Positions 16,901 through 24,396 of a stretch of DNA of 27,255 nt are shown one piece after another. Made by a program: the position numbers and the translations under genes. The DNA is from an uncultured Mollicutes bacterium (lineage in GTDB: Bacteria; Bacillota_I; Bacilli_A; RFN20; CAG-826), in contig URQK01000011.1 of NCBI GenBank assembly GCA_900549975.1, forward strand, positions 1 to 27,255, written 5' to 3'. The notes beneath the pieces were generated by a model that worked only from the letters and a program-made list of their open reading frames with translations, had not been told where the DNA came from and did not search any database. Positions within the stretch are counted from its first letter, which is position 1. The number at the start of each line of letters is the position of its first letter.

Positions 16901-17018
16901 CTCCATTAATTGCCGAGGCATTATCCATAGCAATTTGTGCACCTAAAGTAACAACACCAAATAAAATTGTAAAGGTGTTAGCAAATACTTTTGTTGTAGT
17001 TTTAAATTTCTTATTCAT
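13935..17018 (-). CDS. Membrane-anchored, domain-permuted GH3 glycosidase
   Basis: Start taken as ATG 17018 (MNKKFKTTTKV), with AAAGG about 12 nt upstream; a GTG four codons earlier has no room for a ribosome site. The product has 1,027 residues. Helices lie at both ends (~11-35 and ~975-1000), with a short charged cytoplasmic tail (FEKPFDKLLEIIKSKKEEGKE). Between them the domains are again permuted: alpha/beta domain (MSEGLVMLKNQNNALPL; ALAGSINPSGGLSATFF), fibronectin-III-like domain after FGYGLSYSNFEW, then the TIM-barrel with KHGILNDQETNR and the nucleophile Asp905 in IIISDFW. The enzyme would act outside the membrane on glycan ends; specificity (beta-glucosidase, xylosidase or other) cannot be read. 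It shares architecture with 7542-11048 but lacks that protein's cytoplasmic domain. Its first eight bases overlap the stop of the four-helix protein gene upstream. Confidence 0.85.
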   Translation of the reverse strand: MNKKFKTTTKVFANTFTILFGVVTLGAQIAMDNASAINGAFNIPLQKVEFDPNAEIKCFYDTDYMDISDLRTASEKMVEEVMSEGLVMLKNQNNALPLSSKAKVNLYSANSVNFVYTGGGSSGSNPKIVSKSTTLKSGLEKSGFVVNDGLWKFYSEHQEYWQGTDFSGNQSQNKSFKTKDAKWSELPSSKNDKAEAAIMVLSRSAGENCDMFYKNNEPFTDSNNYLALSNNEKDVLENLATLKKNGTIKKIIVLMNSANQIQCDFVDDEKYGIDAMIWCGTTGSTGTIAVGKALAGSINPSGGLSATFFNKHSLNPVYTNIGANEYGNSASITNYRNGENKYYVAYQEGIYNGYKYTETRYEDVIMKRENVGEFNYDEVVKYPFGYGLSYSNFEWTDYKTTSSTENDKTTYEVSIKVTNKSKTEGKDIVQLYLQKPYTQYDMDNNVEKAAVELVGFGKTKLLKQNESDVVTISVDEKYFASYDSHKAKTYVIGSNNANDNYYLTVASDAHEATNNILKKKGYNVDGKDNLVSNPIHIDFDNVKYSTNEHIKEANASFKENYKGEAANFGVDKITNQFDDTDYLTYDNVNASAIDGSTPDYMTRKNWSGTVNKKIKLTVTKDYDNDQKILEVNKDNIEYPTFNKSSGLSLIDIRNYENGNLIEYDNELWNQLLDQLSFDDYVTLLSDGLRCTKLIKSINAPITCEQNGSVGPIQAYGYNSTDNIFEGFAKFYEEGVGEYPTIFTCNGIVASTFNTELIERLGTQIGEECLWVGYAGMYGYGINLHRGAYNGRAFEYYSEDGFLTGMASGYETKGTQSKGVFMILKHGILNDQETNRYGVSSYANEQSIRENYLLPIQVAIEVGDEAQMMGLMTGLNRLGAKWTGSQGFCNTVLRAEYGLNGIIISDFWNKYMSVENGLLNGSNLPDGTTSADALKQYSKDYGELAWAMRESVHRVLYTVCRSNQMNYIAPGMKIIPVTPTWVKVLKGSQITIDIIFAVSIVCLIAVWFEKPFDKLLEIIKSKKEEGKE

Positions 17019-17484
17019 TATTTTCTTCACCTTTCAATTTTTCTTTATTTTGTTTTTTGTAAATTGCAACATTACCAACAATGCCACTAATTAAAAATAA
17101 TACGATGCAAACAACATATGTCTTATCAAGAGCTTGCAATGTTTCTTTAGATATTCCACTATAGAAAACTTCTGATAAATACATATAAGAAGCATTAATA
17201 AATACTAAAAATGCTATAAAAATTAATACTGAACTTGCAATTGGAGCGAATTTAGAAGTTTCTTTAAACAAAGATAAACCAATAAATAATAACGCAGCAA
17301 TAAAAGGCAATATAACAGCAACACTACTATAATAAGCAGTGCCAGTGTAATGGACTTGATAGATAATTGCGACAATAATACCTATTACAATACTAGAAAC
17401 TCCTAAGTAGAAGCCAATCCACTTAGAAGTTATAGTTTGTTTGATATTATCTAGCAATGATTTAAGACTAGATTTATTATTCAT
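17011..17484 (-). CDS. Small four-helix membrane protein, probable partner of the adjacent GH3
   Basis: Start taken as ATG 17484 (MNNKSSLKSLLD), preceded by AAGGGA; a TTG two codons upstream is less likely. The product has 157 residues. Four hydrophobic segments are visible at about 22-42 (WIGFYLGVSSIVIGIIVAII), 50-70 (VAVILPFIAALLFIGLSLF), 77-100 (SSVLIFIAFLVFINASYMYL) and 122-142 (VVCIVLFLISGIVGNVAIY). The C-terminus is short, charged and cytoplasmic. No enzymatic motif is seen. I recall similar proteins next to membrane-anchored GH3 genes in other Firmicutes; the overlap with the GH3 start here suggests translational coupling and a shared complex. Anchoring or oligomerisation of the glycosidase is inferred. 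Confidence 0.7.
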   Translation of the reverse strand: MNNKSSLKSLLDNIKQTITSKWIGFYLGVSSIVIGIIVAIIYQVHYTGTAYYSSVAVILPFIAALLFIGLSLFKETSKFAPIASSVLIFIAFLVFINASYMYLSEVFYSGISKETLQALDKTYVVCIVLFLISGIVGNVAIYKKQNKEKLKGEENNE

Positions 17485-17505
17485 AAGCAATTTCCCTTTG
17501 TTTTA

Positions 17506-19476
17506 TTATTTTGTGTATGGAATATAATGGATGTTACTAAAGTTAAAACTTCCAATACCATATGATTTAAGTTTAAAGTTTACAATATCGCCATTTGCAC
17601 AATTAAATACATGATCTACAGTAATAGTTTTACCAGCCTCAACTTTCACATCAACTGTTTTACTTTCGCCACGAACATTAAATTGAACGTAAACTTCTGA
17701 ATCAGTGTTATTTGTGATATCAAATGACATAAAGTATTTGCCTTTATATATTTCACCATTGGCATCTTTTGCTAAGTACATCAATGTAGGAATTTTGTTA
17801 CCAGTAATATTTTCTTTAAGCATTGTTGATTCTAGACCAATAACACCTTCAGTTAGGCTAGAAGTTAACCCATTAGATGTACCAACGTTCATACGATACC
17901 AACCAGGTGCAGTAATAGAATTTGGTCCCTTAACATTGCTAATTGTTCCATTATCAACAAATTTACTTTCACTAGATATAACAACTACTTCACATGTTTG
18001 AGATAATTCGCCTACTTTAGCGGTAATAATAGCAAATCCACCTTTAACAGCTTGAATTTCACCGTTATTAACAGTTACAACTTCATTATTAGAAGAAGTC
18101 CATGTAACTTCACCTTCAACATTTTCTAAATTAGCATTAAGAGTTTCTTTAATAATTCCTTTTTCTAAGTTTAATACAACATTAGATTTAGATAATGTCA
18201 GAGTTGATGCAATAACATTAACTGTTACAGAAGCACTTAATTCACCATTTTTAGCAGTGATAATAGTTACGCCGCCACTTACTGGAGTAACAACACCATT
18301 ATTAACAGTTGCAACTTCTGTATTAGAAGATTCCCAAGTTGTTTCTTCGTTTTCTCCACCAACAGCAACAAGGTTAACATCGCCTTCATCTAATTTTGTG
18401 GATATTGTTTTATTAGTTACATTAGAAGGAGTAGTTGTTTTAATAGCTAAAGCTGGTTTAGTTACTAAATCGGTTACCTTTAATTTATAAGGCCCACTCA
18501 TAAAGCTTGTTAATGTAGCTTCTTTAGCCATTGTTATATTAAATGGCTTATTAGTAGTAACACTAACTGCATCAATAGTGATAGTTTTGCTAACATTAGC
18601 TTCAACTGGTACGAAATATACTTCATCTTCAGCAGTAGTAGCACCAAATCTTAATAAACCATCAACATTAGATTCTACTTCAAATGAAACAGAAACAATG
18701 TCTCCAACTTTTAAGTCTTTTGGAATATAACGTAAATAATGTTCGGCACTCTTATTAGACTTATTTTCTAATACTACTTTTCCGTTAGCGTGATATCCAC
18801 TAATACCGCTTACCATTGTTTTATCCTTATCATTACGATAATAATACCAATGACCAGGTTTGCTAAATACTACATCATTTTTGCCGTTTTCTAATGGATA
18901 ATAATCTTCAGGCACTTTTACTGTTAATGCACAAGTATCACTGGCATTACCTTTAGATACAGTAATAGTAGCAGTTCCTTGCCCTTTAGCGGTTACAAGT
19001 CCGTCTTGATCAACAGTGGCAACTTCGGTATTTGATGATTCCCAAGTATATCCGCCCATATTTCTTGAGTCAGTTGCAGACAACTGGAGAGTTGAACTTT
19101 CAGAAATATCAATTGTTGCTTCTTTCATAGATATTGTAATAGTGATATCTTCAACAGTTACAAGACATTCTGCTGATTTACTTCCCGCTGTAGCGGTAAT
19201 TGTAGCACTACCAACTTTTTCGGCTTTAATTCTTCCGATGTCAGATACTGAAACAGTAGTGGAATCGCTACTTGTCCAAGTGACCTTAACTCCTTTTGGG
19301 CTAGTGATAGCTTTTAAAGTTTGTTCAGCACCAACAACAAGTGTGGTGCTTTTCTTGCTTAAAATAATAGTAACATTATCATTATTAGAACTGTTATTAT
19401 TGCAACCAGATAACATAAATGAGAAACAAGATAATGCTGCTAATACAAATTTAGGAAAATTAGATGTTTTTTTCAT
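17506..19476 (-). CDS. Surface lipoprotein with four Big_2 Ig-like domains and two CBM-like domains
   Basis: The best start is ATG 19476 (MKKTSNFPKF), with AAGGAGC just upstream; the 20 codons before it are non-coding leader. The product has 656 residues with lipobox LSGC (Cys25). Two Big_2-like domains come first (VTWTSSDSTTVSVSDIGRIK, ATITATAGSKSAECLVTV; then YTWESSNTEVATVDQDGLVT), then a beta-sandwich at ~185-340 starting near GHWYYYRND, then two more Big_2 domains (TTWESSNTEVATVNNGVVTP; VTWTSSNNEVVTVNNGEIQA), and a final beta-sandwich ending GIGSFNFSNIHYIPYTK. The sandwiches resemble CBM4/9-type modules in length and ending, but I cannot fix the family. No catalytic residues are seen; glycan binding at the surface is inferred. 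It is the first gene of the - strand operon, downstream of an AraC-type operator. Confidence 0.8.
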   Translation of the reverse strand: MKKTSNFPKFVLAALSCFSFMLSGCNNNSSNNDNVTIILSKKSTTLVVGAEQTLKAITSPKGVKVTWTSSDSTTVSVSDIGRIKAEKVGSATITATAGSKSAECLVTVEDITITISMKEATIDISESSTLQLSATDSRNMGGYTWESSNTEVATVDQDGLVTAKGQGTATITVSKGNASDTCALTVKVPEDYYPLENGKNDVVFSKPGHWYYYRNDKDKTMVSGISGYHANGKVVLENKSNKSAEHYLRYIPKDLKVGDIVSVSFEVESNVDGLLRFGATTAEDEVYFVPVEANVSKTITIDAVSVTTNKPFNITMAKEATLTSFMSGPYKLKVTDLVTKPALAIKTTTPSNVTNKTISTKLDEGDVNLVAVGGENEETTWESSNTEVATVNNGVVTPVSGGVTIITAKNGELSASVTVNVIASTLTLSKSNVVLNLEKGIIKETLNANLENVEGEVTWTSSNNEVVTVNNGEIQAVKGGFAIITAKVGELSQTCEVVVISSESKFVDNGTISNVKGPNSITAPGWYRMNVGTSNGLTSSLTEGVIGLESTMLKENITGNKIPTLMYLAKDANGEIYKGKYFMSFDITNNTDSEVYVQFNVRGESKTVDVKVEAGKTITVDHVFNCANGDIVNFKLKSYGIGSFNFSNIHYIPYTK

Positions 19477-19541
19477 TTTTTTGCTCCTTACTAGACTTGA
19501 AAAATATATAAATATATTTGTAAGCCCTTTTAACACAGTTA

Positions 19542-19600
19542 ATTATATATAAAATGATATTAAAAAAATATTGCAACTATTGTAGAAATATATTGCAATA
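19542..19600 (-). promoter_or_regulatory. AraC-type operator and promoter of the Ig/CBM-GH3 operon
   Basis: TATTGCAA (19569-19576) and TATTGCAATA (19591-19600) have a 22-bp period. On the - strand the proximal TTGCAA (19576-19571) is followed after 23 nt by TATAAT (19547-19542). Transcription would start near 19535, giving a leader of about 59 nt before ATG 19476. The half-site abuts the -35 position, as expected for a class-II AraC activator. Confidence 0.7.
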
Positions 19601-19641
19601 TATAAAGCAAAACAATGTTGTTTTTAGATAATAAGGATTTT

Positions 19642-20436
19642 TTATTTTTTTCTAGAATTATTTCTATCGTATGGAGGTTTACCAATAATCTTTACATAAT
19701 TACGATAGAATGTTGAATATTCTTGGAAACCATATTCATATGCCACCTCATTAACTTTTACATTTCCTTGTAATATTTTTTGATGAGCGGCAATAATCTT
19801 TTTATAACGAATATAAGTCATTACTGTTACGCGCATTACTTTAGAAAATTCATTAGAAATATGCGCTCTTGAGAAATGTAAAGCATCACAAATGTCATTA
19901 AGAGTTATATTCTTTTTAATGTTATCATTTATATAGTTTATTACTTGAGCAACAACACGATTATGTTGAATGCCTTCATCTTCTTTTTGATTGTTATTTT
20001 GCATATCAATTAAAATACGGATAAGTTGGTTAACAAATAAAATATAAGCATGCTCAGTTTTATAATTATCCACGATAGTATCTAATTCTTTAAAATAACG
20101 ATCTAAAAATGAATAATTACCAGAAAAACCTGAAAACTCATGTAATTCTTTAGCTAGACTTTCAGGTATAATAGTGATAGGGAATTTTAAGACATAGCGT
20201 TCGTATTCATGATGTTGATCTGCTACACCATAGTGTAATGAACCAGCAGGAATAAGAATGATATCATTTGGAACTAATTTCTTTGTTTTTGATTCAATCG
20301 TGTAGTCAACTTCCCCTCTCACAAAGAAGATTAGTTCATAGAAATCGTGCATATGCTTTTTAAAGTCATCGGATGGCAATGTATGGCCATTTAATTTGTG
20401 GGCGAAATCAATGTCGCGGTATTGAAAGTTAAACAT
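19642..20436 (-). CDS. AraC-family transcriptional regulator (cupin sensor plus HTH)
   Basis: Start taken as ATG 20436 (MFNFQYRDIDFAHKLNG), 264 residues; the frame stays open upstream to a TTG at 20493. The N-terminal ~130 residues form a cupin-like sensor: HMHDFYELIFFVRGEVDY, LVPNDIILIPAGSLHYG. The C-terminal ~100 residues carry the two-helix-turn-helix AraC domain: ITLNDICDALHFSRAHISNE, VNEVAYEYGFQEYSTFYRNY, ending near GKPPYDR. It lies divergent from the glucuronate operon and upstream of the Ig/CBM-GH3 operon, and a shared 22-bp-period operator marks both. Sensing a uronate or a pathway intermediate is inferred from context. No Shine-Dalgarno precedes ATG 20436, and a -10 lies only about ten bases upstream, so its mRNA may be leaderless. 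Confidence 0.85.
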   Translation of the reverse strand: MFNFQYRDIDFAHKLNGHTLPSDDFKKHMHDFYELIFFVRGEVDYTIESKTKKLVPNDIILIPAGSLHYGVADQHHEYERYVLKFPITIIPESLAKELHEFSGFSGNYSFLDRYFKELDTIVDNYKTEHAYILFVNQLIRILIDMQNNNQKEDEGIQHNRVVAQVINYINDNIKKNITLNDICDALHFSRAHISNEFSKVMRVTVMTYIRYKKIIAAHQKILQGNVKVNEVAYEYGFQEYSTFYRNYVKIIGKPPYDRNNSRKK

Positions 20437-20444
20437 ACTTTTAT

Positions 20445-20471
20445 GATATAATACTAATCTACATTTTGCAA
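20445..20471 (-). promoter_or_regulatory. Candidate araC promoter overlapping an operator half-site
   Basis: On the - strand, TTGCAA (20471-20466) precedes TATATC (20450-20445, 15-nt spacer) and the overlapping TATTAT (20453-20448). Starting six to eight bases beyond either box puts the 5' end within a few bases of ATG 20436. The -35-like hexamer is itself one of the two operator half-sites, which would make the gene autoregulated. Confidence 0.4.
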
Positions 20472-20527
20472 TATTTCTTTGAAATAAATGCAATTAATAT
20501 TAATTATGCTTAAGTGTACAATATAAT
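20464..20527 (+). promoter_or_regulatory. AraC-type operator and promoter of the glucuronate operon
   Basis: TTTGCAAT (20465-20472) and AATGCAAT (20487-20494) are spaced with a 22-bp period. The proximal ATGCAA (20488-20493) is followed after 23 nt by TACAAT (20517-20522), matching the spacing of the two other sites; a TATAAT directly abuts at 20522-20527. The site lies between the divergent araC and uxuB genes. Confidence 0.65.
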
Positions 20528-20551
20528 TGTAAAGAAAGAGAGAATCAAATT

Positions 20552-21409
20552 ATGGAAAAGAAAGATTTACCATTTACTATCAATCTAAAAGATAAAGTAG
20601 TAGTTATTACTGGAGCAGGAGGAGTTATATGTTCTTGCTTAGCTTCAGCAATTGCTCTTTGTGGCGCTAAAGTGGCATTACTTGATTATAAATTAGAAAA
20701 TGCCCAAAAGTTTGCTGATGAAATTAACGCTAATGGGGGTAAAGCTATTGCCCTACAAGCAAATGTTTTGAAAAAAGACATGCTAGAAGAATGTCACCAA
20801 GAAATTTTAAAACAATTAGGACCTGTTGATATTTTAATTAATGGTGCTGGTGGTAATAACCCATTAGCAACAACAGATAATGAATTTGCTGAACTTGATG
20901 ATGATATGAAGAGTATGAAAACATTCTTCAACCTTGATGTCAGCGGATTTGAATATGTATTCAATTTAAATTTAATTGGTACATTACTTCCAACTCAAGT
21001 ATTTGCTAGTGATATGATGGGCAGAAAAGATTGCTCAATTTTAAATATTTCTTCAATGAATGCATATACACCTCTAACAAAGATTCCTGCATATTCTGGA
21101 GCTAAAGCTGCTGTTTCTAACTTCACAAGTTGGTTAGCAGTACACTTCTCACATGTTGGTATTAGAGTTAATGCTATTGCACCTGGATTTTTCTCAACTA
21201 AACAAAATGCAAGTTTATTGTGGAATCCTGATGGCACACCAACCGCAAGAACTGGCAAAATTTTAAGATCTACACCAATGGGAAGATTTGGCGAAGTAGA
21301 AGAATTAATCGGTGCTGTATTATTCTTAATTGATGCTAAAGGCGCATCATTTATTACTGGAATCTGTGTCCCAATCGATGGCGGATTCTCTGCTTATTCA
21401 GGAGTTTAA
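20552..21409 (+). CDS. uxuB: Fructuronate reductase (D-mannonate oxidoreductase), SDR type
   Basis: A 285-residue short-chain dehydrogenase. The nucleotide-binding start is VVVITGAGGVICSCLASAIA, followed by the strand-end Asp (LLDYKLENA). INGAGGNNP precedes the catalytic region, with Ser in LNISSMNAYTP and the YxxxK pair Tyr181-Lys185 (AYSGAKAAVSNFT). VNAIAPGFFSTKQNASLLWN and FITGICVPIDGG close the fold. This SDR type, always beside uxuA, is the fructuronate reductase form found in Bacillus (YjmF/UxuB), unrelated to the long-chain E. coli UxuB. It reduces D-fructuronate to D-mannonate with NAD(P)H in the cytoplasm. It is the first gene of the operon, 2 bp from uxuA. The ribosome site (AGAGAG) is weak. 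Confidence 0.85.
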   Translation: MEKKDLPFTINLKDKVVVITGAGGVICSCLASAIALCGAKVALLDYKLENAQKFADEINANGGKAIALQANVLKKDMLEECHQEILKQLGPVDILINGAGGNNPLATTDNEFAELDDDMKSMKTFFNLDVSGFEYVFNLNLIGTLLPTQVFASDMMGRKDCSILNISSMNAYTPLTKIPAYSGAKAAVSNFTSWLAVHFSHVGIRVNAIAPGFFSTKQNASLLWNPDGTPTARTGKILRSTPMGRFGEVEELIGAVLFLIDAKGASFITGICVPIDGGFSAYSGV

Positions 21410-21411
21410 TT

Positions 21412-22461
21412 ATGAAATTAACATTTAGATGGTATGGAGAAACTGATTCAATACCTTTAGACTATATTAGACAAATTCCTAATATGTCAGGGGTTGTTAG
21501 CAGTTGTTATGAAGTTAAAGTTGGTGAAGTTTGGCCAATTGAATCTTTAAAAAAGCAAAAACAATTATGTGAAGATAAAGGATTAAAATTTGAAGTTATT
21601 GAATCTATTCCTGTTCACGAAGATATTAAATTAGGAAAACCAACACGTGATAAATATATTGCTAATTACATTGAAAATATTCGTCGTGTTGCTTCAATTG
21701 GAGTTAAAGTTATTTGCTATAACTTTATGCCTGTATTTGATTGGACAAGAACAAATTTACATTATCAAAACGCGGATGGTAGTGAATCACTTAGCTTCTC
21801 ATTTGACGATTTTAAGAAATTAGATCCTAAAAATCTTCATTTACCAGGATGGGATGAAAGCTATACTAAAGAAGAATTAAATAGTCTTCTTGATGAATAC
21901 AAAAACATTTCACATGAACAATTATTTAATAATTTAGTTTATTTCTTAAATAAAATTATTCCAGTTTGCGATGAATTAGATGTTAAAATGGCTATTCACC
22001 CAGATGATCCACCAATGGATATATTTTCACTTCCTCGAATTATTTCAACCGAAGAAGATTTAGATAGATTATTTGAAGCTGTTAAATCCACTAATAATGG
22101 ATTAACGTTTTGCACTGGTAGTTTAGGAGCAAGAAAAGATAACGATTTGGTTAAGATGGCGGATAAATATTCCCGCGCTAATCGTATTCATTTTGTCCAT
22201 TTAAGAAATATTTGTTATACCGATAACAATAACTCTTTCTATGAATCAGGGCATTATTCCAAAACTGGTAGTTTACCAATGAATAAAATTGTTCAGGCAT
22301 TAGTTAAAAATCATTTTGATGGATATGTAAGACCTGATCATGGTAGAAACATCTTTGGCGAGAATAAAAAACCAGGATATGGCTTATTTGATCGTGCTTT
22401 AGGATGTGCTTATATTAATGGCTTATTTGAAGCTTACCAAGACGATTTGGAGGATAAATAA
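21412..22461 (+). CDS. uxuA: Mannonate dehydratase
   Basis: A 349-residue protein, close to the normal family length. The start MKLTFRWYGETDSIPLDYIR and the segment VKVICYNFMPVFDWTRTNL are characteristic. The metal and catalytic residues known for the family are all in place: His in AIHPDDPP, Cys in FCTGSLGA, His in IHFVHLRN, and Asp-His in RPDHGR. It dehydrates D-mannonate to 2-keto-3-deoxygluconate (KDG) using a divalent metal. It is the third enzyme of the pathway, after UxaC and UxuB. AGGAG within the last codons of uxuB supplies its ribosome site, so the two are coupled. Confidence 0.95.
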   Translation: MKLTFRWYGETDSIPLDYIRQIPNMSGVVSSCYEVKVGEVWPIESLKKQKQLCEDKGLKFEVIESIPVHEDIKLGKPTRDKYIANYIENIRRVASIGVKVICYNFMPVFDWTRTNLHYQNADGSESLSFSFDDFKKLDPKNLHLPGWDESYTKEELNSLLDEYKNISHEQLFNNLVYFLNKIIPVCDELDVKMAIHPDDPPMDIFSLPRIISTEEDLDRLFEAVKSTNNGLTFCTGSLGARKDNDLVKMADKYSRANRIHFVHLRNICYTDNNNSFYESGHYSKTGSLPMNKIVQALVKNHFDGYVRPDHGRNIFGENKKPGYGLFDRALGCAYINGLFEAYQDDLEDK

Positions 22462-22464
22462 GCA

Positions 22465-23796
22465 ATGAAAAAGTTTTATGATGATAATGTTTTATTAACA
22501 AATGAAACATCAAAACATATTTATGAAGCAATTAAAGATTTGCCAATTGTGGATTTTCATTGCCATTTAGATCCTGAAGCCATCGCCACTAATCCATTAG
22601 TGGAAGATATCGGAAAATTATGGATGGGTGGAGATCACTATAAGTGGCGTGCGATGCGCTTAAATGGTATTGAAGAAAAATATATTACTGGCGATGCTAG
22701 TTATAAAGAAAAATTCATTAAATACGCAAGCATTATGCCTAATTTAATTGGTAATCCATTATATTATTGGTCACACTTAGAATTAAAAGAAATATTTGGT
22801 ATTAATGAACCATTAAATGAATCAAGTGCTTTAAAAATATATGAAGATGCGAATAAAATCGCAAAAAACATGCATATTCGTGATTTATTTAAAAAATTTA
22901 ACGTTAAATATGTTTGTACCACTGATGATCCTACTAGTGATTTAAAATATCATGGTATTTATGATGGAGTAAAAATCCTACCTACATTTAGACCTGATAA
23001 ATTATTTAGATTAAGCGAAGAATATTTAAATGAACTTGCTAAAAGCGCTAATAAAGAAATTAATGATTTAGATGATTTATTAAGTGTTATTAGTAGCCGT
23101 TTAGATTTCTTTGTTTCTAAAGGCACTGTTATATCTGACCAAAGTTTTGAATATTTCCCAAGTATTTATCCTACTATTGAAGAAGCTCGTGCTTTATTCA
23201 TTAAAAGAGATAATTGGAAAGATAGTGATTATGAAGCTTTCTTAGGATTTATGCTTACTTATTTAGCTAAAGAATATAAAAAACGCGATATGACTATGCA
23301 AATTCATTTTGATGTTACAAGAAATGTTAATAGTGATGAATTTAAAGCATGCGGTCCAGATACAGGATTTGATATTATTTCTAATCCGATTGATATCAAA
23401 AATGTTATTAAATTCTTAAATAACATCAAAGATGAAGAAAGACCAAATATCATTCTTTATACATTAAATGATGAAAACTTAAAAGCTCTTGCTTGTTTAA
23501 CTGGAGCGTTTAGAAATGTTAGTATTGGACCTGCTTGGTGGTTTAATGATACGGTTTTAGGTATCAAACATAATCTTAATGTTATTGCAGAATATTCATT
23601 TTTAGGGAATAATATGGGTATGCTTACCGATAGCAGATCATTTGCTAGCTATGTTAGATTTGATTTATTTAGACGTGTACTTGCAAGTTACATTGGCGAG
23701 TTAGTCGAAAATGGCGAATATGACGAAAACTCCGCAATTGAACTTGCTACAAATATTAGCTATAAAAACGCTAATAAATTAGTTAAAGGAGAATAG
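22465..23796 (+). CDS. uxaC: Glucuronate (uronate) isomerase
   Basis: A 443-residue protein, slightly shorter than the ~470 of E. coli UxaC. The amidohydrolase-fold start IVDFHCHLDPEAIATN is followed by LWMGGDHYKWRAMRLNGIEE, a UxaC hallmark. CTTDDPTSDL, MQIHFDVTRNVN, VSIGPAWWFNDTVLGIKHNL and GMLTDSRSFASYVRFDLFRR complete the family pattern. It isomerises D-glucuronate to D-fructuronate (also galacturonate to tagaturonate). Only the glucuronate branch continues here, because uxaA and uxaB are absent. Its ribosome site GGAGGATAA (22449-22457) sits inside the end of uxuA and is exactly complementary to nine bases of the loop of the predicted sRNA at 11111-11223. Confidence 0.95.
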   Translation: MKKFYDDNVLLTNETSKHIYEAIKDLPIVDFHCHLDPEAIATNPLVEDIGKLWMGGDHYKWRAMRLNGIEEKYITGDASYKEKFIKYASIMPNLIGNPLYYWSHLELKEIFGINEPLNESSALKIYEDANKIAKNMHIRDLFKKFNVKYVCTTDDPTSDLKYHGIYDGVKILPTFRPDKLFRLSEEYLNELAKSANKEINDLDDLLSVISSRLDFFVSKGTVISDQSFEYFPSIYPTIEEARALFIKRDNWKDSDYEAFLGFMLTYLAKEYKKRDMTMQIHFDVTRNVNSDEFKACGPDTGFDIISNPIDIKNVIKFLNNIKDEERPNIILYTLNDENLKALACLTGAFRNVSIGPAWWFNDTVLGIKHNLNVIAEYSFLGNNMGMLTDSRSFASYVRFDLFRRVLASYIGELVENGEYDENSAIELATNISYKNANKLVKGE

Positions 23797-23803
23797 ATTT
23801 AAA

Positions 23804-24382
23804 ATGGAACATTATAAGATTATACCTGTTGTGGTAGTTAAAGATGAAGAAGATACTAGACATAAATTATCTAGTTTATTAGAAGGCGGCATTAAAGTAG
23901 CAGAAATCACATTCCGTACTGCTTATGCTCCTAAAGCTATTGAATTAGCTATTAAAGAATATAAAGATATGTGCATTGGTGCTGGAACTGTTATTAATAA
24001 AGAACAAGCTCTTCAAGCTATTAACTTAGGAGTTCAATTTATTGTTTCTCCGGGTTTTTCTAAAGGTGTAGCGGAAGCTTGTAACGAACATAATATTCCT
24101 TATTTCCCAGGATGTGTCACTCCAACTGAAATTATGGAAGCTTTAGAATATGGTATTAAAGTTGTTAAATTCTTCCCTAGCAATGTTTATGGTGGATTAA
24201 AGGCAATCAATAACTTATCTAAACCTTTCCCACAAGTTAAGTTCTTACCTACTGGTGGAGTAGACGAAACAAATATTGATGAATATTTATCTAATGATGC
24301 AATTTACGCAGTTGGCGGTAGCTTTATGATGAAAGGCGACATCGTTGAAAACTGTAAAAAATTAGCCAAATGGCTTAACTAA
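23804..24382 (+). CDS. kdgA: 2-keto-3-deoxy-6-phosphogluconate (KDPG) aldolase
   Basis: A 192-residue class-I aldolase, slightly short of the usual ~205. The family landmarks are IIPVVVVKDEED at the start, Glu34 in VAEITFRT, CIGAGTVINKEQA, FIVSPGFSKGV, PGCVTPTEIMEAL, the Schiff-base Lys122 in VVKFFPSN, and LPTGGVDETNIDEYL. It cleaves KDPG to pyruvate and glyceraldehyde-3-phosphate. AAAGGAG at the end of uxaC gives a good ribosome site. It lies before kdgK although it acts after it. Confidence 0.93.
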   Translation: MEHYKIIPVVVVKDEEDTRHKLSSLLEGGIKVAEITFRTAYAPKAIELAIKEYKDMCIGAGTVINKEQALQAINLGVQFIVSPGFSKGVAEACNEHNIPYFPGCVTPTEIMEALEYGIKVVKFFPSNVYGGLKAINNLSKPFPQVKFLPTGGVDETNIDEYLSNDAIYAVGGSFMMKGDIVENCKKLAKWLN

Positions 24383-24396
24383 GGAGAATTAAAAAT

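Noticed and set aside
19477..19536. Twenty extra codons before the Ig/CBM lipoprotein
   Set aside because: They start with a non-ATG codon, lie in the predicted transcript leader, and ATG 19476 has AAGGAGC and begins the lipoprotein signal.
19016..19552. A 178-codon + strand frame opposite the Ig/CBM lipoprotein
   Set aside because: It is antisense to a well-supported gene, lacks a ribosome site, and its composition mirrors the repetitive Ig-like coding on the other strand.
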